64,000 bases of DNA from Botryotinia globosa. Its lineage: Eukaryota; Ascomycota; Leotiomycetes; Helotiales; Sclerotiniaceae. The notes under the pieces were generated by a model that did no database searches, was not told where the DNA came from, and saw only the letters and a program-made list of their open reading frames with translations. The stretch spans positions 248,001 through 312,000 of the forward strand of contig RCSZ01000001.1 of NCBI GenBank assembly GCA_014898425.1. Reading direction: 5' to 3'. The position numbers and the translations under genes are program-made. Shown here piece by piece: positions 1 to 10,794 of the stretch (positions within the stretch are counted from its first letter, which is position 1; every line of letters begins with the position of its first letter).

Positions 1-737
1 TTCTTCGGTAACTCCTCCAATTGTCTCGTTTGCAGCTGAATATGTTCATATTTCTTACACAATTCTCTTCCTCTTTTCTCCAATTCTTCAACCAGTTCTG
101 CGACTTCGACTTTTTGGGCTTTCAGAGAGGTTTTGGAGATGAGGAGAGAAGCTTCTAAATCGACATTTTCTTGATGTTCGACTACCAAAGGAGGATCTCC
201 GACAATAGCACGGATAAATTTTTCTTTGGTGACTTGTTCGAGATATGAAAAGCGGAGTTTGGAGAAAAGTTCCTATTGGAAATTGTCAGTATGTGTTTGG
301 GGCTAGTATTATTATATCTCTACGGCATATGGCTTCTCTGGCTATATCTCTTCTGTGCTTTCGCATCTTCAATTATCCTGCCTCCACGGCAGTGGCCCCC
401 GGAGTGCCAGCGGAGCGTCATTAAAATCTAATAATTTATGGGGGCAAGCCCCCAAGCCCCCATAGCTCGCTGCGCTCGAGATCCTCCAAATACAACTCAA
501 GAAGAGAAAAGGAATGAATTGAAAGCCAGAAGAAGAATATACCTTGTAATGCGCCAAATCGGCTTCTAAACTCGCAGGGGAAGGGCTCTCAAGAGTATCT
601 GCTGCAGAGGCATTGGATGTACGAGAGCCAGATTTTAAAGGGGCGGAAACTGGTTCGGAAAGTTTGATGATACTTAGTTCATGGGATTTTTGGAGTTTGT
701 AGAGAGTGGTGAGAGTGCGTTGGGGTGAATGCGCCAT
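1..737 (-). CDS. Coiled-coil protein, possibly kinetochore Sos7-like (5' part, runs off the left edge)
   Basis: Two exons are visible, complement(join(<1..272,543..737)). The ATG at 737-735 gives MAHSPQRTLTTLYKLQK. The donor after HYK (GT at 542-541) and the acceptor AG at 274-273 join in frame to ELFSKLRFSYLEQVTKEKF. That is followed by IRAIVGDPPL and a long Lys/Glu-rich stretch likely to form a coiled coil. The C-terminus lies outside the window. The short N-terminal block followed by coiled coil recalls the fungal kinetochore protein Sos7 (Zwint/Kre28 type), but this is from memory of the pattern and is weak. The exon structure is well supported because the frame stays open and a conserved-looking block is rebuilt across the junction. 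The 270-base intron is longer than its neighbours because it carries a GC-rich palindromic repeat (370-476). Confidence 0.6.
370..476 (+). repeat. GC-rich double palindromic element (modules A and B) inside an intron
   Basis: Module A (about 379-423) contains a hairpin core of the type TGGCCC-CCGGA-GTGCCA. Module B (about 437-476) contains GGGGGCAAGCCCCC followed by CTCGCTGCGCTCGAG. The same modules recur at 14922-14964 (B), 15115-15162 (A) and 21358-21405 (A, opposite strand). Such short GC-rich hairpins resemble mobile GC clusters or double-hairpin elements of fungal and algal organelle genomes; that link is an inference. Here the element lies inside the intron of the left-edge gene. Confidence 0.8.
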
Positions 738-1356
738 GGTGAGAGGAGAAGGAGAGTTGTTGTTTGGTGGGTTTTGAGGGTCTTTGAGTCGAGATAGTTT
801 TGTAAGAATGCCAAAGTCTCGCAGATTGGTATAGAAATCTACCTTTGTAGATGAATGTCTCTGCAGTTGCTGATTTCGTTCCTTTTGGAGACTTTTAATC
901 GGACGGTGTCTGTCGCATCGCATTGTTTACTTTGAATTATTCTGCCATGCGGTGACCGTATGATATAAATCCACACCCCCTTCTTCGGATAAATTTTCTT
1001 GTTTTTCGTCTCGTCTACTATCAAATGTTCTTAATTAGCTGATCAAGGGTGTCAATATATCACATCCTAGAAAATACGATAGCAACCACAAGGCTCCAAC
1101 TTCGAGATCGACTTCTTAACTGTACATACCTCCACTACCTACTTCTCTTCACATTCTATTCGTTTCAAAATATCTCAATTCACTTTTTCTTTGGCTCATA
1201 TTCTTGCTTCGGTTACCTAGGTATCTTATATCTGCAACAGCACTCTGGATAAACATTATAAGAATCACAATAATACCCACCATCCCTCTCTCACATTATC
1301 ACCATCAATCTTACAACTTCAGCCTGACACCATATTACCGCACAATCCACCACAAC
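738..1356. promoter_or_regulatory. Divergent intergenic promoter region
   Basis: This holds the 5' ends of two divergently transcribed genes, with ATGs at 737 (minus) and 1357 (plus). Short open frames here have no recognisable content. No TATA box or binding site can be assigned with confidence. The frame of the right-hand gene stays open upstream to 1204, but the ATG at 1357 is preceded by a good CACAAC context. Confidence 0.5.
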
Positions 1357-2742
1357 ATGGCAAATGATACCTACCTAACAGACGACTATGTCACCTCCCT
1401 TCTTACCGCCGACGCAAAATCCAGTTCTATCAAATATTCATCCATGGGTCTTTCAGCCTACGCCCCCTCATCCAAACCACCTCCCAATAAACCCAAACCC
1501 AATACTCGTTTTTTGCGAAATATTATTAGAGATACGGATAATCATAACAGCGCATTATTAGCCAAAGAAGCTGCGGAGGCAAGAGCTAGATTAGAGAGTT
1601 TATCGGGTGGAGCAAGACAGAGAAAGGTTGCGCCGACGGATATTAGAAAGAGGCAATTGGGGGATATTAAAGCGATTCTAGGAGGGCCAGTGAAGAGGAA
1701 ACGGGAAGAAGAGGATACAGGGCGGGGAAGGGGGAAGGGGGACCATTCGTCGCGGACTGGAGAAAGTGCAAAGATTCGGAAAGTGAGGGATGAGGAGGAT
1801 GGTGATCGCAGAAGGAATAGGAAAGATATCGATATTTCTGCAGAATTGATAAGTCATGGAAGGAGGGAATCGAGACGTGGTGAAGAACGTGGTGCGGATG
1901 AGGAAGTCGATAGGGAGAACAGAAGATCTAAGGATAGGCGGAGAAAACATCAAGGCGATGACTCGGAAGAAGATCGTCCATCTCAACGAAGAGAACACAG
2001 ACGAAGAAGAAGTACTTCCGAAGATCGAGAGCGCACAAGGGACGAGAGGAAAAGATATAGAGAAAGAGACAGATCAGGTTCACCTCGAGAACATCGAAGT
2101 AAAGACTCGACTTATCGAGACCGAGATCGATCACCCCATCGCTCGCGAAAACGCTCCTTTTCACCACCTTTAGAAGATGAAGGAAAATCCTCCTCGAAAT
2201 CGCATAAACATTCCTCATCTCATTCCAAGCGTCATCCATCTCCAGGCGCAGAATCATCCGATTCCGACCCCCTCGATTCAATCATCGGACCTCGTCCCGC
2301 CCACGAAAAACAACCTCTTCGAATCCGTGGTCGTGGCGCTATATCCCTCGGTTCTACATCAATGGATTCTCGCTTCCAAGCAGATTATGATCCAAAAAGT
2401 GATATACAACTCGAAGATAACCTTGACAAGGTAGGAGGAGAAGGAGAAGATTGGGATCAAGCATTAGAAGCTCTACGCGATCGGCAGAAATGGAAAATGC
2501 AGGGCGCGAATCGATTACGCGATGCAGGGTTTTCGGAAGAGGAAGTTAAGAAATGGGAGAGGGGAGGTGAAAAGAGGGAAGAAGATGTGAAGTGGAAGGG
2601 GAAGGGAGAGGGAAGGGAATGGGATAGAGGAAAGGTTGTGAGGGGTGATGGAACGGTGGGATTTGAAACCGGATGGGGGGAGGCGAAGATGGAGGGGGCT
2701 TTGGGATCTAGTATGGATACGGAGTTTGGGAGATTGAAGTAG
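1357..2742 (+). CDS. Arg/Asp/Ser-rich nuclear protein, probably splicing-related
   Basis: A single exon of 461 residues. The ATG at 1357 is chosen because MANDTYLTDDYVTSLLTADA begins a normal-looking domain in a good CAAC-ATG context. A conserved-looking N-terminal block RFLRNIIRDTDNHNSALLAK (about residues 50-70) is followed by a very charged middle (about 115-320) rich in RR, RE, RD and RS dipeptides, as in SR-like splicing factors. A motif SIIGPRPAHEK follows. The C-terminus DWDQALEALRDRQKWKMQGA then RLRDAGFSEEEVKKWE looks folded and helical. Similar proteins are annotated in fungi as hypothetical or pre-mRNA-splicing proteins. Nuclear location and a role in splicing are inferred from composition only. 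Confidence 0.8.
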   Translation: MANDTYLTDDYVTSLLTADAKSSSIKYSSMGLSAYAPSSKPPPNKPKPNTRFLRNIIRDTDNHNSALLAKEAAEARARLESLSGGARQRKVAPTDIRKRQLGDIKAILGGPVKRKREEEDTGRGRGKGDHSSRTGESAKIRKVRDEEDGDRRRNRKDIDISAELISHGRRESRRGEERGADEEVDRENRRSKDRRRKHQGDDSEEDRPSQRREHRRRRSTSEDRERTRDERKRYRERDRSGSPREHRSKDSTYRDRDRSPHRSRKRSFSPPLEDEGKSSSKSHKHSSSHSKRHPSPGAESSDSDPLDSIIGPRPAHEKQPLRIRGRGAISLGSTSMDSRFQADYDPKSDIQLEDNLDKVGGEGEDWDQALEALRDRQKWKMQGANRLRDAGFSEEEVKKWERGGEKREEDVKWKGKGEGREWDRGKVVRGDGTVGFETGWGEAKMEGALGSSMDTEFGRLK

Positions 2743-3540
2743 AGGGGGATTGGAGAGATGGGGATTTATTCCGTGGGTGGCAAATTCAATGGGTCTGACG
2801 AGAAATTGGAAATAGAAATGGAAACTGGCAATTGGAAACTGGCAATTGGAAATTGGAAAGGGAAGAGAAATAGGAATTGAACATATGATCACGTCTGTGT
2901 TTGAAAGGGATTGGGACATTGTATACTTGGAATTGGGAAATAAGGGATGGGAGTTGGGAGTTGGGTAAGGATGAGGATGAGGATGAGGATGAATATGAGG
3001 TGAATCCATCTAACAATACAAACCCAATAAACACACAAAATGCATCCTTTTCCATCGAGTATTCGTAAGCCCATGATCTATCTATATACAATCAACATCT
3101 AGAGATATCTAGATATCACCTTACTATTTACATCATCATTAATATCACTATGATAAGTAAATAAAATAGTAAATGATATATCTATCTATCGACTCTGAAT
3201 CTGATGGGGATTTGGAAAGATAGCGTGATAAAATAGAGTATAAAGTAGAGTATAAAGTAGTGAAATAAATAAAGCGTAATGAATAAATAGAAGAAATAGA
3301 ATAAATAGAAGAAATAGAATAAATAGAAGAAATAGAATAAATAGAATAAATTCTCAAAATCATAATATCCTACTCAATATATAACATCCTACTTAATTTA
3401 ACGAATAAGTAAGCAAACAAGCAAATAGCAAGCAAACAGCAAGCACCTACTAGATATATATACCTAGATTTATATATAACCATTCACAATATTATGAGAA
3501 ACGTATAAAATTACCACTATATAGTATCAAATGAGAATAT

Positions 3541-3656
3541 CCTCTCCTCTCCTCTCCTCTCCTCTCCTCTCCTCTCCTCTCCTCTCCTCTCCTCTCCTCT
3601 CCTCTCCTCTCCTCTCCTCTCCTCTCCTCTCCTCTCCTCTCCTCTCCTCTCCTCTC
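3541..3656. repeat. CCTCT pentanucleotide microsatellite, about 23 copies
   Basis: An uninterrupted tandem run of CCTCT over 116 bases. Confidence 0.97.
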
Positions 3657-3741
3657 ATACCCATCTCATCCCAACCCAATTAATCCAAATCAAATCAAAT
3701 CAACAAAATATCATTTCCATTCTAAACCCATTCTAAAACTA

Positions 3742-3898
3742 AAACTCCTCTCAAAACTCCTCAAAAACTCCTCAAAAACTCCTCAAAAACTCCTCAAAAA
3801 CTCCTCAAAAACTCCTCAAAAACTCCTCAAAAACTCCTCAAAAACTCCTCAAAAACTCCTCAAAAACTCCTCAAAAACTCCTCAAAAACTCCTCAAAA
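3742..3898. repeat. 11-base minisatellite (unit CTCCTCAAAAA), about 14 copies
   Basis: A tandem array with nearly identical units. The first units are shorter by one or two A. No spacers lie between units, so it is not CRISPR-like. Confidence 0.95.
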
Positions 3899-4362
3899 AA
3901 CACAGATAGATAGATAGATAGATAGATAGAAAGATACTATCCCACCCACCCACGAAGCAAACCCAAACCAAACCAAAACCAAACCAATATCATACCCAAA
4001 CCCAAACCCATACCATAACACACCATAGCTCCAGCGATCATGATCATCGATATGAATTCCAACCCATCCCAATACTGCCTATGCACCTACTAAAAGACGG
4101 CATAACTACCTACAGCCAAGCCAAGCGTAGGAATTCAATTCGCGTTATAAACACATCAACCACTGGTAAATACATGTACATACAAAGGCGTATCCCACCC
4201 ATCCCATCTTATGAAACTGCACTGAGAGTTGAAAGATGTAAAAGTTTTTTCCCACAGAGTCATGTATGATCGACTCAAATGATTCACCGACTTCACTGCC
4301 ATTGGAAGCAAGGGTATTTGATTATTATATGATGAGTACAAGCGACCGATGATTACCTACAT

Positions 4363-7300
4363 TCAGAAGGTTGCATACCCCGTGTCGGTATAAGGATCAT
4401 AATCGGGCCAAGTTCTCTTCACTCTATTAATTAAGTTTGCATTGAGTTTAACCCCGGTGAAATTTCGTGGAAGTGTTTGGCCAGCTCTGTATTGGCCAAT
4501 ATTAGTACTTATGAAACCGGCATGCGCATCGCATTTGTATACAAGGGTTAGGGTTAAGTTTAGGGTAAGGGTTAATCCACTTACAGTAGCATATCAACCT
4601 TGATATTTCTCGCCTTATCCTTCAAACCAACCTGAGTGATATTATCACGTTCAAATTCACCACGTTTTGCAATCTCTGACCACCACGGACCGAGATCACC
4701 GATGTAGTCAATGAGAAGTTGTGTATCCTCATCAGACCATGGCGTACGAGTTTGTGTTGAACTAAAACCATTCTTAATTGCTTGTGCTCTTACATTCAAA
4801 TGAGCGCTGGCTTGGGTAAATGAATGTGCGACAGTGCCTGGAAGGTCATCCCGAGGTAATTGCACACTGCCTTCATCATCGTCTGGAACGTGAAGTGGTC
4901 GAGATAGCTCTTCCCTGTGTTGGGTTTCCTGTTCTAGGTCTTCTTGATTTTGTTCGTCATCATCATTCTCAGGGGCTAAAATCGGTGATGGAGATCTGTG
5001 TTTACGAGGTGGAATCTGTGCTCGAGAGCTTTCACCAGCTTCGGTACGCGCTTGCTCGCTACGTCGGGGCTTGGGTTTAGACACGTTTTTATCGGCTTCA
5101 AAGCCTTGGTCTTCGCTATGATTGTCATCTTCTGACTGAACTTCGGGTGATGCAGAGGCTTGTCTAGAAGCTTTTCTACTAGGCGGATCTTGTGCTCGAG
5201 AACTTTCACCTTCCTCAGTACGTGCTCGTTTGCTGGGCCGGGCTGAAGATTTATGTACAGCAATTCTGCGCCCGGGTTTCGTTTCTCTTTTGTCGATTTC
5301 AAAGTCGTCATTCAAGGAATTGTCTTTATCATCCGACAAAATATTTGCATCGTCGGCTTTACGCTTGTTGGTTTTTGGTTGGGATGCTCGAGGTACTTCA
5401 TTCTCCGCTCGAAGGTCTGGAGGAGGGAATCTGCGCTTGTTATTCCTTGGCTGAGATGGTCCCGGATCATCCGCCTGGGAATCTATAGGAAACCCTTGGC
5501 TGTCCTCCTCCCAGCCCACTTTTTGGGCATTCGGGTGCTTCCTATACATCCCACTACGCTTTGTAGTAGCCGCTAACAATGGACGGCCTCGGGATCCCTG
5601 GGGTTGTTCAGGACTTTTATTTTCTTTATTCTGGGAATCGCTGTATTTCTTGAAGTATTGTGTAATTTCAGAGTCCCTTTTCTGCTGTTGTGGTTGTGAC
5701 GAAGCTGGAATGCCAGAACTGACTTCAACATCACCACTTTTCCGACTTCCCCCCATCTTTCTGAGACCGAGAAGCTTCGTTATAGCACTCGGGTTGTCAT
5801 GAAAGCTAAGAAATTGTTAGCGGGATTTTGTTTCTTTGAACCATTGGAATGTAACATGTGTTGTATAAAGGATAAACAAATTCTTACTCTTTTCTTTTCT
5901 TTGGTGGGGATGCCTGACGGCCCCTTTCCGAGATCGTACTATCATCACGTTCTAATACTTCCGGCTCGTAGTCTGCACGAATCTCGGGTTCGGAGTCGGG
6001 TTGACCACTTTTAACGGTTTCTTCTTCGGCATCCGATTGAATATCTTTGACAACTTCTTCAAATGGCAACATCACATTCTTAATACCGCCTCTGTTTTCT
6101 ACGACCATCTCCACCTCAACCCAGCGCTTTTCACCATAATCGACAAGGTCATTGAAGAATTTGGATCTTGGAAATGATTTATTCAAGCGTTCAAAGTCGA
6201 CATATCTTCCCGAATCTTTTGCTTGGCCTGGAGGCAAGAACATGCTGCGGATGATGTCCATCCTCTCGCCAGTTTTGACGTCTTTTTTCCTAAACCCACC
6301 CTCGAAGCAAGAAGTCAGGAGTTCATTAGGATTGTAATTCGGACCGAGTTCTAACTGACGGGCAGTAAGTTCAAAAAGCTGCGTTCGTATTTCTAACATA
6401 ATAGAGTGGGTTTCGTTGATCAATCTACTGCTTTCCGATCCGAGATCTGTAGGCGCGGCAAACTTAGACACAAATGGGCGAGGAAACATTTTCTCGAGAG
6501 ATTGAAGAAATAACATTAAATCTTGTTGTGACACCTCATCATCCTCACGTAGTTGAATGACTTGGCCGAGAAGAGTTCCAAGATTCGCTGACTGAAGAAT
6601 TGCAGCAAAGGGAGTAGCCCAATCACCGAGACCACTTGAGCCAAGACTTGTAGCGTTTAATGACCCAGAGACCTTTTCCAAAACGATGTCAACTTCAATA
6701 AACTCTTCTCTTCCATATGGCTCTTTGTAAACCTCAAGCCCATTTGAAAGGGATTCCAAAGCTTTAAGATGACGACCCATTTCCTTAGGGCGAATGTCTC
6801 TTTTGGTAGATTTGCTGATGATGATTTGAGCCGTATTGTAAAGATCCGGGAGGGTCTCAATAGCCGACCTGGAATGAATGATTTGCATGACCCGTTTTGT
6901 ATGTGATGTTGTACGCGTATCGTCTGAGAAATCGCTGCGGTCTTCATCTCCTGAATCGTATTCTTGACCACTTGCGACCTTGGTTGTGTCAAGATCCTCT
7001 TCCTCTTGATCTGCCACCTTGGTAGCTTCAGGGTCCTCCTCTTCATCGGCTTGTTCACCAGCTTCAGGATCCTCCTCATCATCGGCTTGTTCGCCAGCTT
7101 CGGGATCCTCGTCCACGTTGGCTAGTTCAGCATCTTCCTCGTCGGATGGGACTTCTCTGTCTTCTGCAACCATCGACAATTCTATATTTTGTAAGCAACA
7201 ATTAACAAAGATAATGTAAAGGAAGCTAACCTCTGCGAGTGAGTGCTTGTTTGCGAGCAGCTCTGCGACCACCCCTAGAATTTTGTTGCTCATCTTTCTC

Positions 7301-7459
7301 GCCCGTACTCTCAATACTTTCTTGACGAGGTTTGCGAGCATCCAAATCGACACTTTGGCTACGAGTTGATCGCGTGGTTTTTCGAATCGGACTTGCGGGT
7401 TTGGTTGGTGGTGAAGATGGGAGGTCTCGCGACACCGACCGCGCAGATGTTCGAGCCAT
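4363..7459 (-). CDS. Taz1/TRF-like telomere-repeat-binding protein
   Basis: Four exons, complement(join(4363..4486,4585..5805,5888..7181,7231..7459)), give 955 residues. Introns of 49, 82 and 98 bases all have GT-AG ends, and the frame is kept at each junction. About residues 170-455 form a helical region compatible with a TRFH dimerisation domain. An acidic repeat (EDPEAGEQAD units, about 98-130) precedes it. A basic, Ser-rich linker (about 525-850) contains a repeated block ending TE-GESSRAQ-PP. A C-terminal Myb/SANT domain (about 861-920) has TPWSDEDTQLLIDYIG and the telobox-type helix VGLKDKARNIK. The last exon adds LPRNFTGVKL, which fits the usual continuation of this Myb class. The expected role is binding double-stranded TTAGGG repeats and capping telomeres. 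The last intron contains a telomere-like tract (see that entry). Tbf1-like factors share this Myb, so the exact orthology is uncertain. Confidence 0.85.
4543..4575 (+). promoter_or_regulatory. Telomere-repeat-like tract in the last intron of the telomere-binding gene
   Basis: The plus strand reads AGGGTTAGGGTTAAG then TTTAGGGTAAGGGTTA. This is four GGGT-type units, two of them perfect TTAGGG spacing. It lies inside the 98-base intron 4584-4487, just after the donor GTAAGT and upstream of a TACTAAT branch-point motif. The tract is directly visible. A regulatory role, with the encoded protein binding its own gene, is inference. Confidence 0.7.
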
Positions 7460-8028
7460 CTCGAATATCCTGGCGCGACGATCAAAGGATTAGTCGTACC
7501 CGAAGGAGTTTGGCGCAATAGGATTTAAATCTTGTCGTAAATGTCGCGATGGTGTTTGTTAGTGTAGATGTGTGAAGTTGATATTGTTGTGTGGATGAAT
7601 TGACGCGTTTTGTGTTGTGTTGCTGGGTGGAGATTGTGGGTGAAGGTTGCAGTGGGAAGTGGGGGAACGACTATAGACCTGAGAATTGAGGCTATCAAAT
7701 CGCGCAATCACGTGTCAGATATTATTCTAACCTTTTTGTTGTGGACGGATCAAAAGCAATGCTAAAAGTGTACTTTAGGTAGAGATAAGCATTCGACAGA
7801 TGGTTCCCAGACAAGCCACTTTCAATATGGAAAGAATGAGAACAAAAAGCAGATCAAAGCAGGTTTCAAAGGAATCATAGGTGCCTGGGTGTGTACCATG
7901 TCAATTCCATCAAGTTCGGTAGAGCATATGGATTGCTTTGTTGCTTCCTCTGAAGTCCAATACACAAGAGAGAGTAATAAGGGACCGTAGATGTCCAGCC
8001 CCAGCTTCCTTAGCAACTGGACGTGAAC

Positions 8029-8090
8029 GCCTCAACTCAACGCCTCAACTCAACGCCTCAACTCAACGCCTCAACTCAACGCCTCAACTT
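8029..8090. repeat. 13-base tandem repeat (CGCCTCAACTCAA), about 5 copies
   Basis: Near-identical adjacent copies are visible by eye. Confidence 0.95.
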
Positions 8091-8512
8091 CTCCCCTATC
8101 TGGAACCTCCACCTCCACCTCCAGCTCCAGCTTGGAACTGTTCAGTGCAGATGTAGATGAACCTTGAGACTTTATGGGTCCAGAAGAATCCCCCGAAGCC
8201 ACCCAAAACACCCAAGACCCCAAAACCCCAAAACGTACCTACCTACCTACCTACCCCTTGATCTTGCACTGGACTCACTCACTTCCCAAAGCCCGCTAAT
8301 ATGCCGCTAGGTAATATGTTACCCAGGTAGAAAACGATAATCCAATGGAGCCATGGATCTATTAATAAATATTGCTCCCCAGATGGATCCATATTAGTCA
8401 AATTGAACCAATCATCATTCAAGCTGACTACAAAATCATCAGCCACAAGGAAAAAGCGGATACATCCATGGATACCTTTTCTTTAAGGTTTCCAAGGTTC
8501 CTTACACATCAC

Positions 8513-8572
8513 ATCCCATCCCATCCCATCCCATCCCATCCCATCCCATCCCATCCCATCCCATCCCATCCA
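8513..8572. repeat. CATCC pentanucleotide microsatellite, about 12 copies
   Basis: An uninterrupted CATCC run. Confidence 0.95.
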
Positions 8573-9029
8573 TGATCCCATCGTGCGAAGTCTACTACAT
8601 ACTACATATTACTACTGTACTGCTGTACTACTGTACTACTGTACTACTGTACTACTCCAGGGCTGTCTGAAACCCTCTTCTTTTTCTTCTTAATACACCT
8701 TTTTTATCTTTCATACCAGACCTCTCTTTGATACTTCAATTCAAGGACCGGTACAACTTCATCAATTTCCCCCATGAATTATTGACTATTAAACTTACAT
8801 TTAAAACCTACTAAACCTACTAGACACGTCATTGGTCCCCATCCCTTTCTTTCTCATACTATCCCCCCCATTGACGCCTTACGCATCCTCACGTCCAACA
8901 ATAACTACCTAGTATCCCCTGATTACACGTCTGCTACATCTACATCTACATCTACATCTGCATCTGCATCTACATCTCAACTACCTTCTCATTACACCTG
9001 CCAACTTCAATCACAAGTCACAATTCAAG

Positions 9030-10794
9030 ATGAGATTCCGGAGAAAGCAATCCCCATTGCTTTTACTTTTATTGCCATCATTGGCTCTAGCTCTATCTCC
9101 TGCGGCACAAGATAATATAGCTGCTGTTTCGAAAGACACCGATGCGCAAACAGGGAAATTGGACAAGATTGATCCATCAGCTGCTGTTGCAACTGCCGTC
9201 GATAATAAACCATCATACGGACTGGGCACGAAAGATGCGCCCGTCGATGGTAAAGATGGAAAACCACATGCTGGGCCATTTGTAGATACCACCAAAAAAG
9301 ACCCCAAGAAGGACTCGACAACAAGTGAAAAGGCGGATGCGAAGGATTCAAAAGATTCCAAAACTTCCACTTCTAAGCTTACCGATGGGGAATTGGTCCC
9401 ACCTACAGCCAAAACAACCAAAGAGAAGCCAATGCTTGATGCCCATGGCAAGGAAATCCCCCAAAGCAACGATGGAGTTATGAACGATCCAGGTAGAGAG
9501 GCACCCAAACATGGCACAACTGGTACTGAGGGAGGTGTGAGTGAGAAAGATAAAACACGAAAGGGTCAAGAAAGCCAAACGGGAGAGAAGGCTGAAAAGA
9601 AACCTGCATCGCCTAAAGAAGCACCACCCATACCTCACGATACCGAACAAAAAATTCAAGGCGACACCAAAGATCCGCAGAAGAAAGATTCGACAATCAA
9701 AAAGGGTTCCGCTGATGATAAGGAGGCTGGTAGTACGGATAACTTTGGATTGGATAAACCTACAGATCTTCCAGATAAGACACACAATGATCCTCATCCA
9801 ATTCCTAATTCTGCCAACAAGGATCATTTAGACGTTACGAAATCCGATTCAAAGGGTATTCCAAAGCTTGAATTGGATGGAGAGGGCAATGATGGTCTTA
9901 TTCAACCTTTACATTCCTATCTTCTTTCACTTACAATGATTTTATTCTCTGAAATCGGAGACAAAACATTTTTAATTGCAGCATTGATGGCGATGAAGCA
10001 TGATAGACTTCTCGTATTTTCCGCCGCCTTTTCCGCATTGATTGCTATGACAATCTTATCCGCAGTATTAGGCCACGCAGTACCTACCTTGATTCCAAAA
10101 CGATTCACCAACTTCCTAGCTGCAGGATTATTCTTGATTTTCGGAGGACGTTTATTGAAAGAAGGTTTAGCCATGAGTCCAGATGAGGGTGTAACTGAAG
10201 AAATGAAAGAAGTAGAAATGGAACTCGAAGAAAAAGAACATCTTGCAAAACAACAAGGAAGAAGACGTTCATCAGTTTCTCCATATGCTTTGGAAATGGG
10301 TCTTGGAGGAGGACAAAGAGCAAGCACAAGAAAATCTAGATCAGGGTCACGTCTTCCTTCTCCACCAAGAAGTCCTTCAACTTCTTCGGATCGATCCCCT
10401 TCTCCCAAGAGGTCAACATTGAAAAGTGCGGCAGGAGGCTTGAACAATCTTCTTTCGTTATTACTCAGTCCAGCATGGGTTCAAACTTTTGTAATGACTT
10501 TCCTTGGAGAATGGGGTGACAGAAGTCAAATTGCCACTATTGCTATGGCGGCCGGTCAGGATTATTGGTGGGTTACTGGAGGAGCAGTCAGTGGACATGC
10601 AGTTTGTACTGGCGTGGCTGTCATTGGTGGAAGAGCTATTGCTGGCAAGGTTAGCTTGAGAGTTGGTAAGTTTCTTCTTTTTGCATTATGCTATCATAAA
10701 TCAAACTAACTTTTTCGCAGTAACATTAGGAGGCGCCATTGCCTTTTTGATCTTCGGAGTTATCTATCTCGTCGAGGCTTTGTATTATGCTTAG
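9030..10794 (+). CDS. GDT1/TMEM165-family (UPF0016) Ca2+/Mn2+:H+ exchanger
   Basis: join(9030..10665,10721..10794), 569 residues. A signal-like N-terminus (MRFRRKQSPLLLLLLPSLALA) is followed by a long Lys/Asp-rich low-complexity lumenal region (about 25-285). Two homologous membrane halves each carry the family signature: EIGDKTFLIAA at about 310 and EWGDRSQIATIAMAA at about 494. A basic, Ser/Pro-rich cytosolic loop separates them. The 55-base intron (donor GGTAAG, acceptor TTTTTCGCAG) falls after SLRV, and the last exon supplies the final membrane helix ending VEALYYA. Family members act in the Golgi, importing Mn2+ or Ca2+ for glycosylation enzymes. The acidic E-x-G-D-K/R-T/S motifs are the cation site. 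The long N-terminal region is common in filamentous fungi. Confidence 0.93.

Larger units (their letters stand above)
2743..4362. other. Intergenic spacer rich in simple repeats
   Basis: No gene is seen. It holds a GGAAATTGG-like repeat (about 2805-2870), a GAGGAT repeat (2968-2998), an AGAAATAGAATAAAT repeat (3285-3350), a CCTCT microsatellite (3541-3656), a CTCCTCAAAAA minisatellite (3742-3898) and a short GATA run (3902-3930). Short open frames are low complexity. The two flanking genes converge here, so it contains both 3' ends. Confidence 0.7.
7460..9029. other. Intergenic spacer between divergent telomere-protein and GDT1-like genes
   Basis: It contains both promoters, a 13-base tandem repeat CGCCTCAACTCAA (about 8029-8090), a CATCC microsatellite (8513-8572), a TACTACTG repeat (about 8616-8655) and a CATCTA repeat (8937-8975). 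No coding region is supported. Confidence 0.6.

Noticed and set aside
3742..3898. Regular repeats that could suggest a CRISPR array
   Set aside because: Directly adjacent 11-base units with no spacers, in a eukaryotic genome; a minisatellite.
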